Made by a program: the position numbers and the translations under genes. A stretch of 64,000 bases of DNA from Thalassia testudinum. Lineage: Eukaryota > Streptophyta > Magnoliopsida > Alismatales > Hydrocharitaceae. Positions 10,400 to 19,990 of this stretch are shown here, one piece after another. The DNA lies in contig JAZHRO010000014.1 of assembly GCA_037157565.1 (NCBI GenBank), forward strand, positions 99,851,501-99,915,500, given 5' to 3'. Position 1 is the stretch's first letter. Each line of letters opens with the position of its first letter. Below the pieces are notes generated by a model. That model was not told the origin of the DNA, ran no database searches, and worked only from the letters and a program-made list of their open reading frames with translations.

Positions 10400-11500
10400 T
10401 GTTGAGAGAGCTCCTGACTGAGGCACACGGTTCCAGATTCACCATACATCCCGGAAACACGAAAACGTACCATGACTTGAGACGCGAGTTTTGGTGGAGG
10501 GGGATGAAGCAGGATGTGGGTGAATTCGTGCAACAGTGCTTAGTGTGCCAGCAGGTGAAAGTCGAGCATCAGAGGCATGCAGGGCCACTCCAGCCGCTTC
10601 CAGTGCCAGAGTGGAAGTGGGAGAGCATCACCATGGACTTGGTGGTGGGCTTGCCTGTTACCCAGCGGGGACATGACACAGTCTGGGTAATAGTGGATAG
10701 ATTGACGAAGACGGCACGGTTCTTGCCGATCCGAGTCACTTTGGGACCAGCACAGTTGGCAGAGAGGTATATCGTGATGTGGTACAACTACACGGAGTTC
10801 CGCGGGAGATCGTATCCGACTGGGATACCCGCTTTACGTCCCAATTTTGGGCTGAGTTTCAGCAGGCCTTGGGGACGAGGTTGAGGTTTAGCTCAGCTTA
10901 CCACCCCCAGACGGATGGACAGCCTGAGCGCACGATACAGACACTCGAGGACCTTTTGCGTGCCCGTGTACTGGACTGGAGGGGCTCTTAGGAGGAGCAC
11001 CTGCCCCTAGCGGAGTTTGCATACAACAACAGTTATCACTCGAGCATCGGCATGGCTCCCTACGAGGCTCTGTACGGACGGAAGTGTACGGCACCCTTGA
11101 GTTGGGTTGAGGTCGGGACCAAGTGGGAGGTTGGCCCCAGGTTGATCCGGCAGAGTCAGGAGGTAGTTGAGCAGATCCACAGACGACTCCGCACTGTCAG
11201 GAGCAGACAGAAGAGCTACGCGGATCGGAGACGCAGAGAGGTACAGTTTGAGGTTGGGGACCACGTCTTTCTTCGTGTTTCGCCCATGAAGGGCCTGCAT
11301 CGGTTTGGGGTGAGAGGGAAGCTCGCGCCAAGGTTTGTGGGGCCCTTTGAGGTGCTGGAGCGGGTTGGACCCGTTGCTTACCGACTTGCCCTCCCCCCGC
11401 AGTTTTCTGGTGTGCACGACGTGTTCCACGTGTCCAACCTCAGGAAGTACGTAGCTGATCCCAGCCACGTACTGAGTCACGAGATCGTCGAGGTGGGCGA
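10400..11500 (+). other. Integrase domain of the Tekay polyprotein, frameshifted
   Basis: Zinc-binding H-x-H and C-x2-C parts lie at about 10420-10560 ([11 protein letters not shown], then CLVC). The catalytic triad is present: Asp at 10636-10638 (TMDLVVGLP), Asp at 10818-10820 (SDWDTRF) and Glu at 10926-10928 (GQPERT). The frameshift near 10775 falls between the two Asp residues, and a TAG at 10989 replaces a position that is usually Trp. The C-terminal GPY/F-type region (KLAPRFVGPFEVLERVGPVAYRL split across 11320-11390) leads into the chromodomain. Confidence 0.9.
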
Positions 11501-11510
11501 CGACCTGACC

Positions 11511-11667
11511 TACCCCGAGCGGCCAGTGCAGATCCTAGACCGAGCCGTCCGCAGTTTGAGACGAAAGCAAGTACCCCTGGTAAAGGTTTTGTGGAGGAGC
11601 CAGCGGTACGAGGAGGCTACCTGGGAGCCTGAGGTGGCAATGCGGGAGCAGTACCCGGAGCTTTTCG
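11511..11667 (+). other. Chromodomain at the integrase C-terminus
   Basis: From YPERPVQILDRAV to REQYPELF, with the aromatic/acidic stretch LWRSQRYEEATWEPE. This small domain defines chromoviruses and is thought to steer integration to heterochromatin. It is intact in phase with the third-frame integrase tail. Confidence 0.85.
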
Positions 11668-11788
11668 CAGGTACGTCCTTCGGACCGACTTCGGTCCTCT
11701 TTGAGTTTGTTATGGTTATTTGGACGTCTTTTCCGCACCCTAGTTGGCGCAAGTTTCGGGGACGAAACTGCCTTTGAGTTTGTTATAT

Positions 11789-14380
11789 TGTTACGAACGC
11801 GTGCCCCAGACGTCTTTTAAGACGTCTGGGAGGTGGCCCAGACGCCAGACCAGACGTCTGGGATCACATCCAGACGTCTTGCCAGACGTCTGGGATGGTT
11901 TCCAGACGTCTCAAAAACCGTTATCTTCCACACGCGTGAGTCGTTTGCATGCCTGAGCGCGCAGACCGCATATTCGTTATTCCCTCTCTTTTTTTCTTCT
12001 GCGGCTGCAGACGCCTGCCATGCCCTCTCTCCTCCTCGCGTGGCCATAAAAGGCCACGCCTCCCCTCCCGTCTCCACCGTCTCCTCCTTCTTCTCCTTCA
12101 GCCAGTGAGCGTGAGCGTGAGCGCGAGGGCGGCAGCGGCGGCCGCAGTGATCGCGGAGGAGGTGCGGCGTGCGAGAGCGGAGCTCTGCCGTGAGGGCGAG
12201 CTCGCCGGAGCAACTTGGCCGGCCGGCAGAGGGCGCAGGGGGCGCGGAGCGACGCGGAGAGGGACCTGTTGCGGTCTGAGCAGCAGACGCGCGAGGTACA
12301 ACGCGGGCGGCGTCGCGAGCGGAGGACGGGTCGCGCCCTGATTCTGGAAAAATTTCCAGAATCAGACGTCTGGGTTGATAGCTAGACGGCGAGGGAGACG
12401 TCTAGAAGCTCATACAGACGTCTGAAAGGTGAGTATTCCGCCTTCTTCTTCCTTCCTGTCGACTGACTGTACTGAGGGAGGCAGTTGGCTGTGCGCAGGT
12501 ACGCTGATTCGCCATCCTTTGTGAATCAGACGTCTGGAAGTTGTACCAGACGGCAGGAGTGACATCCAGACGTCCTGGGTGACCATCGGACATCATGGAG
12601 ATAGGCCAGACGTCCCCGCAGACTTCTGGACATCTGGGAAACCACGCTAAACAGGTAATTCTCTGATCCACTGTTTAAGACGTCTGGAAGAAGTTCCAGA
12701 CGTCTGATTTTGCATAGTATCGTCTTTTTCGACCCGTTTAGGGCCCGTTCGGGCTCCGTTTTCCGCGATTCGAGTTGCGCTCTTTTCAGAATTAATTCCT
12801 CTACCCGTCTACAGTAGCTATACACTGTTTTGAGACACTCCTTGCGTTTGATCCTTGTGATAGGACCTCGTTCCGTTGCAGTCTTGGGAGTCGCGGAGGC
12901 ACGCGGGATTCCCGATCACGCCCCCATTACTCCCTTTGTACCTGGTAGAGTGGCTTAAGTTATTAAAATCTGTTAAAGTATGGAACCTTAACTAGAATCT
13001 AGGACATTGCATGAATCCTAGGATGGAAAACTAGCGGAATGTGTAATATTGCAGTCTTGGAAAAAATGAAAAGGAATATAAAGCTACCTGTAAATTGAAT
13101 TAATAGCTGCTTGTTATGAATAAAGAAAAATGATTGAGATCATGGATTGTGAGAACGTGAAACTGGAAAGTGAAACATATGATGTTCTGAGATAAAGAGC
13201 TGGAACCCTACGGGGAATTAGGAGTGGAACTCTTAGAAAGAAAAAGGAATGGAACTGAGATGTAGTTTGTACTGTCTCTTGGGTACGCAGTACCAAGGGA
13301 AGTACCTGTACCTGTTTAGAGCAGAGTGGGGCCAGCCACCCCAGGGACCCGGGGTTAGGATTGGCCGCTCTGTACCGACTTGTTGGCCCTTGTGTACGTA
13401 GTACCGAGGAGAGCTACTAGTGTCAGGAGAGTACTAGCTACCCCACGGGCCCCGGGGTTCTGCTAGCCTCCTTCACCGACTTGTTAGGCCCACTAGGGCA
13501 AACCAGGGTAGTCAGGCGAGGGTGCGCGGACTGTGGAGGGGCAAGGCCCCAGTTTGGTTACTGTGGAGGGGTTGGACTCCTATTACTGAGAGGGCTCTGC
13601 CCTGGTTCCGTGTTGTGCTTTGGGCGCACCCGTTAACGGAAACGACTGACCGCATGGCAGTGCGGGCTAGCTACCTATGCGTTTATTGCACGTGCCGTAG
13701 TCACCGTTACGTCTGTCAGTGACCTTGGGGTGGTTGACTGAGGGTAGGATCACCACGGGGGACTCTCCCGGCTAGGAGAGCACCACGTGCTACTTCTACT
13801 TTTGGAAAAGACTGCAATCAAGATCGTTCCCACGAGGACATTCGAGATCAAGTAAAGGATCTGAGAAATAAATGAAATAGTGAGAAAATTGAAAGATGTG
13901 AATAAAGGAAGTAATAGAACATAACAGCTACTGTACACTCTACTGTTGTCTTTAGTTAGTTTGCCACTCTACTCAGCGTTTTGCTGACGTGTTACACTCG
14001 TTACCTTTTCAGGACCAGGTGTTGACCAGCCAGGGTCAGCGGCTGCAGAGGATGCTGGGTCAAGTAGGGTCCAGTAGAGTTTACCACAGTCTTTTGTACT
14101 TCTTTTGTTTCTGTTATAGTGAGTAGTTTTTGTTTCCGCTGTACTTTCTTTACCTACAGTTCTTGTTATATGATAAATGTTGTTCAACTGTTGTGGTGGT
14201 ACCTACTGTAGTAGTTTCTTTCCTTACTGCTGTACTTTCTTACCATTAGTTACATTCATGCTGAATGTGGTTTATTTTACTGTCTTTTGGTTACTTCCTC
14301 GTTGGACGACTAGGTCTTGGGATTAGTCGAGTCGGTCCGGTTCTCGTGTCATGTAGGGACTCGGGAATCAGGTCGTTACA
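11789..14380 (+). repeat. 3' LTR of the Tekay element
   Basis: Same length and ends as the 5' LTR (TGTTACGAAC ... GTCGTTACA). It carries the same arrays, a TATA-like ATAAAAGG (12046-12053) and the 28-bp palindrome (12338-12365). The expected purine tract before it is poor: the preceding TTTCGGGGACGAAAC-like stretch (11754-11768) is typical of the clade, but 11769-11788 is not purine-rich. Confidence 0.95.
12338..12365. promoter_or_regulatory. 28-bp heat-shock-element-like palindrome, 3' LTR copy
   Basis: Identical to 4721-4748: 13-bp arms with TTCTGGAA and TTCCAGAA. Confidence 0.45.
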
Positions 14381-14385
14381 GTCTG
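14381..14385. repeat. Right target site duplication of the Tekay element
   Basis: GTCTG, pairing with GTCAG at 4167-4171. Confidence 0.85.
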
Positions 14386-14630
14386 CATCATAATCTGGTC
14401 CGCATCTATGGACATCTTCTGTTGGCAGGTCTGAGAATCAATATTTTTATTTTGATTCTGACCCACACTTGTGAATTCTCAACTTCTTCCTTGTATGTTT
14501 TTTATGCCTAGCTGTAGGCATTAAATTTAGCATGTGTTTGTATTTCACGTTCTCTGCAAAGTTGACTGGATTCCTCACGATGTTCAAGTGATATTCTATT
14601 TAATCTGCCGTTCTCATGTCGTTATTTTTA

Positions 14631-14668
14631 CAATGACGACATTGCATCATTTAGGCATGGGGGGTTGG
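14631..14668 (+). promoter_or_regulatory. Second purine-tract-like motif of element B
   Basis: CAATGACGACATT, a short spacer, then GGCATGGGGGGTTGG. The same pair (ACAATGAGGACATT ... ATGGGGGGTT) recurs in the matching place of the other Athila elements: 22031-22068, 35939-35975, 47069-47108, 56255-56292 and 63532-63569. It could be a second plus-strand primer site; this is inferred. Confidence 0.5.
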
Positions 14669-15910
14669 ATACATAATCCTGAAATCATTTTGTTAACTCC
14701 ATAAAATTTCTTTTAGTTTCTTAAAGAAAAAAAAGAAAAAAATTGAAAATTCAAAAAGATAAAAAAAGAAGAAGAATTAGGAGAAGAAAACTTAGGCATC
14801 TAGAAGTTATTAACTTTAGGAAATGATATGATAGGACCTGAATACTTAAACTCTTCAAGTCTTCAAGCTTAATTAGCCTGGGTGTCCACTCGAATGTGGA
14901 CTTACTCTCAAGTCCTCGCCAAGTCAATCTTATTTTAATTCGGCAAATAAATTGTGGTGATAAGTATATGACTTATCAACCCGCCCTCTGATTTGGGGGG
15001 ACTTTAAACCTAAGCATCTACACACTTTTTTTTGCACTAACTCACTTTTCGACGGTTTCTTCGAAAATTGGGTAGCTAATGAACTATCGAGGGTGGTATG
15101 GTTGGCAAGTTGTCAGTGGTAACAGCTCATTGGTCGATTATCCAAAGCCCAATCACAAGACCATTTTCATTGTACTGCCTTTAGGTAAATCTTATATCAA
15201 AGAAGCCACCTACTTAAAGAAAAAAAATAAATAAACAAAAAGAAAATGAAAAAAAAAGAAAAAGGAGAAAAAAATAAAAAATAAAACCACACTTCACCGC
15301 ACGAGTATGGCTGGCAAATTATCGTGTGTAACAGACCATTAGCCAGTTGTTCAAAACACAACTCACAAAAAATGCACAATAATTCCCAAAACACTTAGGG
15401 AAGAAGCGGGGTACTAGAAAAAATCGAGGAGATATACATTAGGTTTTCTCTTGTGTTTACCACATAAATAAAAGTAGCGAGAAAGCTACCAGTCGAAAAG
15501 ATAAACCTCTAAGCAAGGTCACCTAGGGTCATAGAAACCCAAAGTCCGTTTCAACGGCCGCCTAATGAGTCTTTCACTATTTTCATAAGATGCTTAGTAC
15601 TTAGAGTCCTTTTCGAGTCTTGGGCTGGTCGGGTAGCTATAAAAAGTTATCCTAGAACTCTCAAATTCCAGAAGTGCAAAAAAATTAGAAAAGAAGAAAA
15701 ATAAAAAATGTATATTTCCTTTCCAAATAAAGCGAGGACTTAGGCGATCTGCATTCTGGCAGGTACTTGGGTACTGTTGAGTTTTCGTTGTTTAGGACCT
15801 TAGTTGAAATTTTCAATTATTAATAAATAACTTAGGCCTAAGCGATTTAATCCTAATTTTGATTTTATACATAGCATGTAGTTTAATTTTGCTAGGGACT
15901 GGCAAAAGAT

Positions 15911-15923
15911 AGGCATGGGGGTG
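15911..15923 (+). promoter_or_regulatory. Polypurine tract of element B
   Basis: AGGCATGGGGGTG immediately before the TGATATA that opens the 3' LTR, and preceded by CTAGGGACTGGCAAAAG. The same arrangement, reverse-complemented, sits beside the 3' LTRs of A, D, E and H. It primes plus-strand synthesis in this element class. Confidence 0.75.
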
Positions 15924-15930
15924 TGATATA
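15924..15930 (+). repeat. First 7 bp of element B's 3' LTR
   Basis: TGATATA. Element A inserted here, so the rest of the LTR resumes at 29599. Confidence 0.8.
15926..15930. repeat. Left target site duplication of element A
   Basis: ATATA, repeated exactly at 29599-29603. Confidence 0.85.
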
Positions 15931-18900
15931 TGATCATGCGGCTTACTCAACTCAGTAATTAAGTTAATTTCACTTAATTAAGAGTAGAAAAAGTCACTTA
16001 GGTTAACTCGAAGTTGTGTCAATTGTGTGGTATAGGGTCGAATTAACCTAACATTTTAGAAATTTTTACTGGTTGAGTCCAGGTCGTTCACTGGGAGGTA
16101 TAATTTTTCTCTAAATTCACCAATTATCTTTTATTTTCCATTTTAAGTTTAGGAGGTATAACTAAGGTGATGTTAAGAGCATGAATTTTGCCAAAATATT
16201 TAAAATATAAAGAATATACAAAATTCCATATGAAAAACATATTTACTCGAATGATGTACTTTATTAACAAGTAAACATGCTAGTTTTCCAATTTTATTTC
16301 AAAAGAAATTAAGGCAATTAAAAGTTATTCCATTAAAACAAGCCTTATTACAATTATAAAGAACAAAAACTAATGCAAGTAAAGCAAATTCCTTTTTAGT
16401 CTTCAACCACTCTCTTCTTCTCTCTTTCTTTCTCTTCTTTTCCTTTTATTCTCTATCTCGAGCTCTCTTTCTTACCTTTCTTCTTCTGTTCTGTTCCTGC
16501 CTTCTCCTTTTCTTCCCTTAGTCTTCTCCTTTTGTTCCTTAGTAGTGCCTATTCTCCTTAGCCATCAACACCTTCCTTCAGCTTAACCTTTGCTTTAGCT
16601 TTCAGTACTTAGCCATCAACTTCTCTGCTTCTCTTTTCCTTTCCTTTAATCCATCAGTTGAACCGGGTTTTTTACGTTTTAACCAAAAATTATTTTATTG
16701 GCGGCGAGGTCCTTTCGAGGATACATAACACCCTGAGACCAGGGTGGGACCAGACCCTACTCGATCCTCGCCTAATCTCAATTAGGTTCGATTTCAGTTT
16801 ATTTCATTTCGATTCATGGCCTCAAGCCAATTTGGCTCAACCCGACCTCCCAGGCCTTACCCTCCCAGGGCACACTCGCTCACGCCCACTTGGGCACACA
16901 CCCACAAGCACACAAGCCTGCACACACACATGCACACGCTCAGAATGTTCAGAATGATCAGATCGCTAACCGGTGCACTGAGCGCTGACGACTGAAGTGC
17001 CCATGTAACAAAATCGTTTTATCCCCATGCGCGTGCTCACAAACTAACGATGTGGGACTATCGTAACCCCTTCCAGACCCAACTTCAATTAATCATAACT
17101 TTCAACTCAGAGCTCCAAATCAAGTGATTTAAAGCTTGCTGGAAAGCTCTAAGATTACTCTATCGGATTGCAGGATCAATTTAAGGTTTTGAAGATGTTT
17201 TCCATTTCAATTTGAATGATAAAATCTGGGGTTCCTATGAGTTATTTATTGCCTGGAAATGGTTTTAACATCTACAAAGTCCTCAAATGGACTTTTCTCT
17301 CTTATGTAAAGGTCTGTACATGTTTTACAAATAATTCCGCATCTATTAGTGTAGTCTTTAAGCTCTCAAGACCTTCAGGACTAGCAGAAAAGCTTTACAC
17401 TTCTCTGAAAGCTTCAGAGATAAAAATTTTCAGATTGAAATGGATGAATAGACACAGAGAAACATCTCTGATTGATTTAAACTAGTTCTAAGGGTTGTAA
17501 TTGACTTATCTGGGCAAGATTCAAGTTCATATCTCATCAAAATATCACTGCTGTTAGCTTGGGTTCAAAAGTAACCTAAATTGTCAGGGTTTGAATTTTC
17601 ACACAATAACTCCTCTGAGCTCACTTTATTCTCTCTCAAATCATTCAAAAAGATCTCAGAATCCATTTAATCTCATCAATTCCTCAAATTGAGCTCAGAA
17701 CTCCATAATCAAACTCAGTTTGACTGTGAAGGCACAAAAAGTTGACTTTCTATTAAAAGCTTCTCCACAGGAAATCAAAGCCTCAATTAGAGTCTTCTCA
17801 ACCTCAAAAACTTATTCAGATCTTCAAGTCAGTGTTCTAACTCATATTCCTAGGGTTTTAGGCTCGCCGCCTGAGCTTGAAAAGGTATGTGTTCATCAGA
17901 GCCAATGGAAGGTTGTTATAGTGATCTAAGCGTTTAAACAGCTTCAGTGCATTGCACTAAAGCTTCTGAGATCCTTAAATGCTTCTTATATCTCTTTATC
18001 AGGCTTCTCCAACTCTACCGGAGTTGGAGAAGACGAACTTCATTCTACAACTCCAGACACTTAATCCTCAAAGAATCATCCTCAGAGCAATCAGTGATCC
18101 ATTTAATATCATTCAGGAGCTTCTCAACGAATTCTAAAGGCTGAAGCACAGATTTGGCTCGCCGAAGCTCCGGTGAGTCTAGAAAATATGTAATCTATGT
18201 ACAGATTGTGAAAACTTGCCATTTTTTATCTAAAATGGATCCTGAGGTTGCAAGGAACCTCATAATCACATTTAATTCTTCATTTGTCCATTAGAATTAA
18301 GATTTGACAGTGAATTCGTTTCTTTAAAAATCTGATTTGAATTAAGCTTAGGACTTGTTTAACGACTCAATTGAGCAGTTAAAACAAGTCAACAAGTGTT
18401 TATATTCATAAATATATATTTAATTTAGGATTTTGACTACTCCTAAGCCGCCATTGACAGTGAGCTCAGGAGCTTAATTAAGATTGGGCGTTTAATTTAT
18501 ATGTGATAATAATATGTACTATAGTGTCGATTAAGGTCCATAAGTGATGGATAAATGATGAAAGACCCTATGAAGGTGGAATTAGGTCAACTACTGTCAC
18601 CATGGACAGTGATAGTAGTCGGTGGAAGTGAAATGTGAATTAGGCGATTAGGTGATCAATTAAATGATTAAATGTGCCAGAAGTGATTGTGAGGGTTAAA
18701 GGAAGGTGTATAGTGAGTTAAAAAGACAAGATTAAAGCTTTGGTGAGCTTAAGGAGCTCGCCGTAGTTGGAGAAGATGATACTGAAATTCTAAAATTACT
18801 CTAATCTAACTACCTAAACTAACTAACTAAGCTAACCTACTGCTACTCCTACTCCTACTCCTACTCCTAATCTACTGTTACCTAGACAAAGGGGTCAATA

Positions 18901-19956
18901 GGGTTCTGCCGAAGTCTCATGGCAAACAACAAAATCAGAGGGTGGAAGAAAGATCTCCGGCGGGCAGATTTGAGGTGGAGTGGAGGATTCCTTTGGTCGA
19001 CGCCTATGTCAGAGACGTGGAAGACCATGGCAGTTCTCCTCGGCTAATCAGAATGGATGGAGGAAGTTGGAAAGTGAAATGGAAAGTTGCCGGAGTTTTG
19101 GACGAATAGCCTATCGAAGTAAGCTACAATGTTAGAAGTGGGAAGGGAACCAACTTAAGTAAAATCAGAGGGGTTAGGGGGTATTTATAGTAGTTGGTGG
19201 CAAAAAGAATGGCGGGGTCTGGCCGAAGAAGGAGCTTGAGGAGCTTAACCTCCATCATCGTCTCCAACGACGGTGAGGTTATCTCCCACTGAAAAATCGG
19301 ATTTTCAGTTAATCCAGACCGGTGTATCAAGAGGAGGTGGTGAGCGCAAGCTGCAAGAGCTTGGACAAAGAATGTTGATGTCGGCAGGGAGGTGATCATG
19401 CGGTGGCGTGACTCTCTACCGCCAGCCATTGATTCGGTTGAAGAAGTAGAAGAAGACGAAGAGGGACTTAAATGTAATAAAACATAAGGACCTATGTGAG
19501 AAATAAGGACCTGATTGTAATGAATATTAAGGACCAAAATGTAAACCTAGGTTTTGAAGGTTTATTTTAATTTATATCTTTTTCAACTTTTTATATATGT
19601 TAGTAAATAAGGTAAATATTATGTTTTCACCTTGAATTTACATTTTTGACCTTTTCAGATTAACTTATTAGATTAAGTAAAGCTACTTAAGTTATTATAT
19701 ACTTAGGTTTCTATTAAGTTTAAGTTACTTAACTTATTAATTAAAGGAATGATTAATAGAATTTCGAGTCTAATTATTATCTAGATTATTAATAATGTTA
19801 ATTGAATGATAAAATGTCATTTTAAACTTATTTTAAGGTCCTTTACTAAATATCCCTTGTTCTATAATTAACCCTTATAAATTCATAACCTTAGCTAATT
19901 AACTAGGAAGACTAGTTAATTAGGGGTAATTAGAGATCATGATGAGTGTCTCATCA
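15931..19956 (-). repeat. 3' LTR of element A
   Basis: Starts TGATCATGCGG and ends TCTCATCA on the + strand; 4026 bp. It aligns with 25604-29598. It contains a (TACTCC)4 microsatellite near 18844-18868 and a - strand TATA box at 19181-19190. The small frames across this LTR have no recognisable product. Confidence 0.92.
19181..19190 (-). promoter_or_regulatory. TATA box in the 3' LTR of element A
   Basis: CTATAAATAC on the - strand, which is the element's sense strand, about 770 bp from the LTR's 5' end. It is conserved in the other LTR at 28827-28836. Good consensus; activity unknown. Confidence 0.55.
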
Positions 19957-19990
19957 TACCCCCGAGCCAAAGTTTTGCTAGTCCCTAGCA
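19957..19990 (-). promoter_or_regulatory. Polypurine tract region of element A
   Basis: Read on the - strand: GGGACTAGCAAAAC, then a GGGGGTA run touching the LTR. It matches the tracts at 34717, 45838 and 62186. Confidence 0.7.

Larger units (their letters stand above)
6943..11777 (+). pseudogene. Tekay gag-pol polyprotein, broken
   Basis: One frame from the ATG at 6943 that would encode the whole polyprotein of about 1600 residues. This ATG is chosen because it is the first in phase after the primer site and opens the RG-rich N-terminus typical of such gags. In-frame stops lie at 7084 (TGA), 7519 (TAG), 8533 (TAA), 8947 (TAG), 9058 (TAG), 9175 (TAG) and 10989 (TAG). A frameshift near 10775 moves the rest to the third phase, where it ends at the TGA of 11775-11777. 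Domain order is gag, protease, RT, RNase H, integrase, chromodomain, with parts listed separately. Several stops stand where relatives have Gln or Arg, so CAG, CAA or CGA changed to a stop. Confidence 0.93.
4172..14380 (+). mobile_element. Ty3/gypsy chromovirus, Tekay/Del type, nested in element B
   Basis: A complete LTR element of 10,209 bp: two 2592-bp LTRs, an initiator-tRNA-Met primer site at 6767, and a single gag-pol frame in the order gag, protease, RT, RNase H, integrase, chromodomain. Integrase after RT/RNase H makes it Ty3/gypsy. The chromodomain and the long LTRs fit the Tekay (Del) clade, which I infer without a tree. The polyprotein has seven stops and one frameshift, so it is dead. 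Its LTRs differ by scattered substitutions and small indels, so it is younger than B but not recent. Confidence 0.95.
14386..15923 (+). other. 3' noncoding region of element B
   Basis: Continues the B interior after the Tekay insertion; no credible frame. It contains the second purine-tract-like motif (14631-14668), two imperfect copies of a conserved segment (about 15088-15170 and 15298-15370), low-complexity A-rich stretches (14720-14800, 15220-15290), and the purine tract before the LTR (15911-15923). Most of it is recognisable, reverse-complemented, in the 3' region of element D (34740-36000). Confidence 0.75.
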
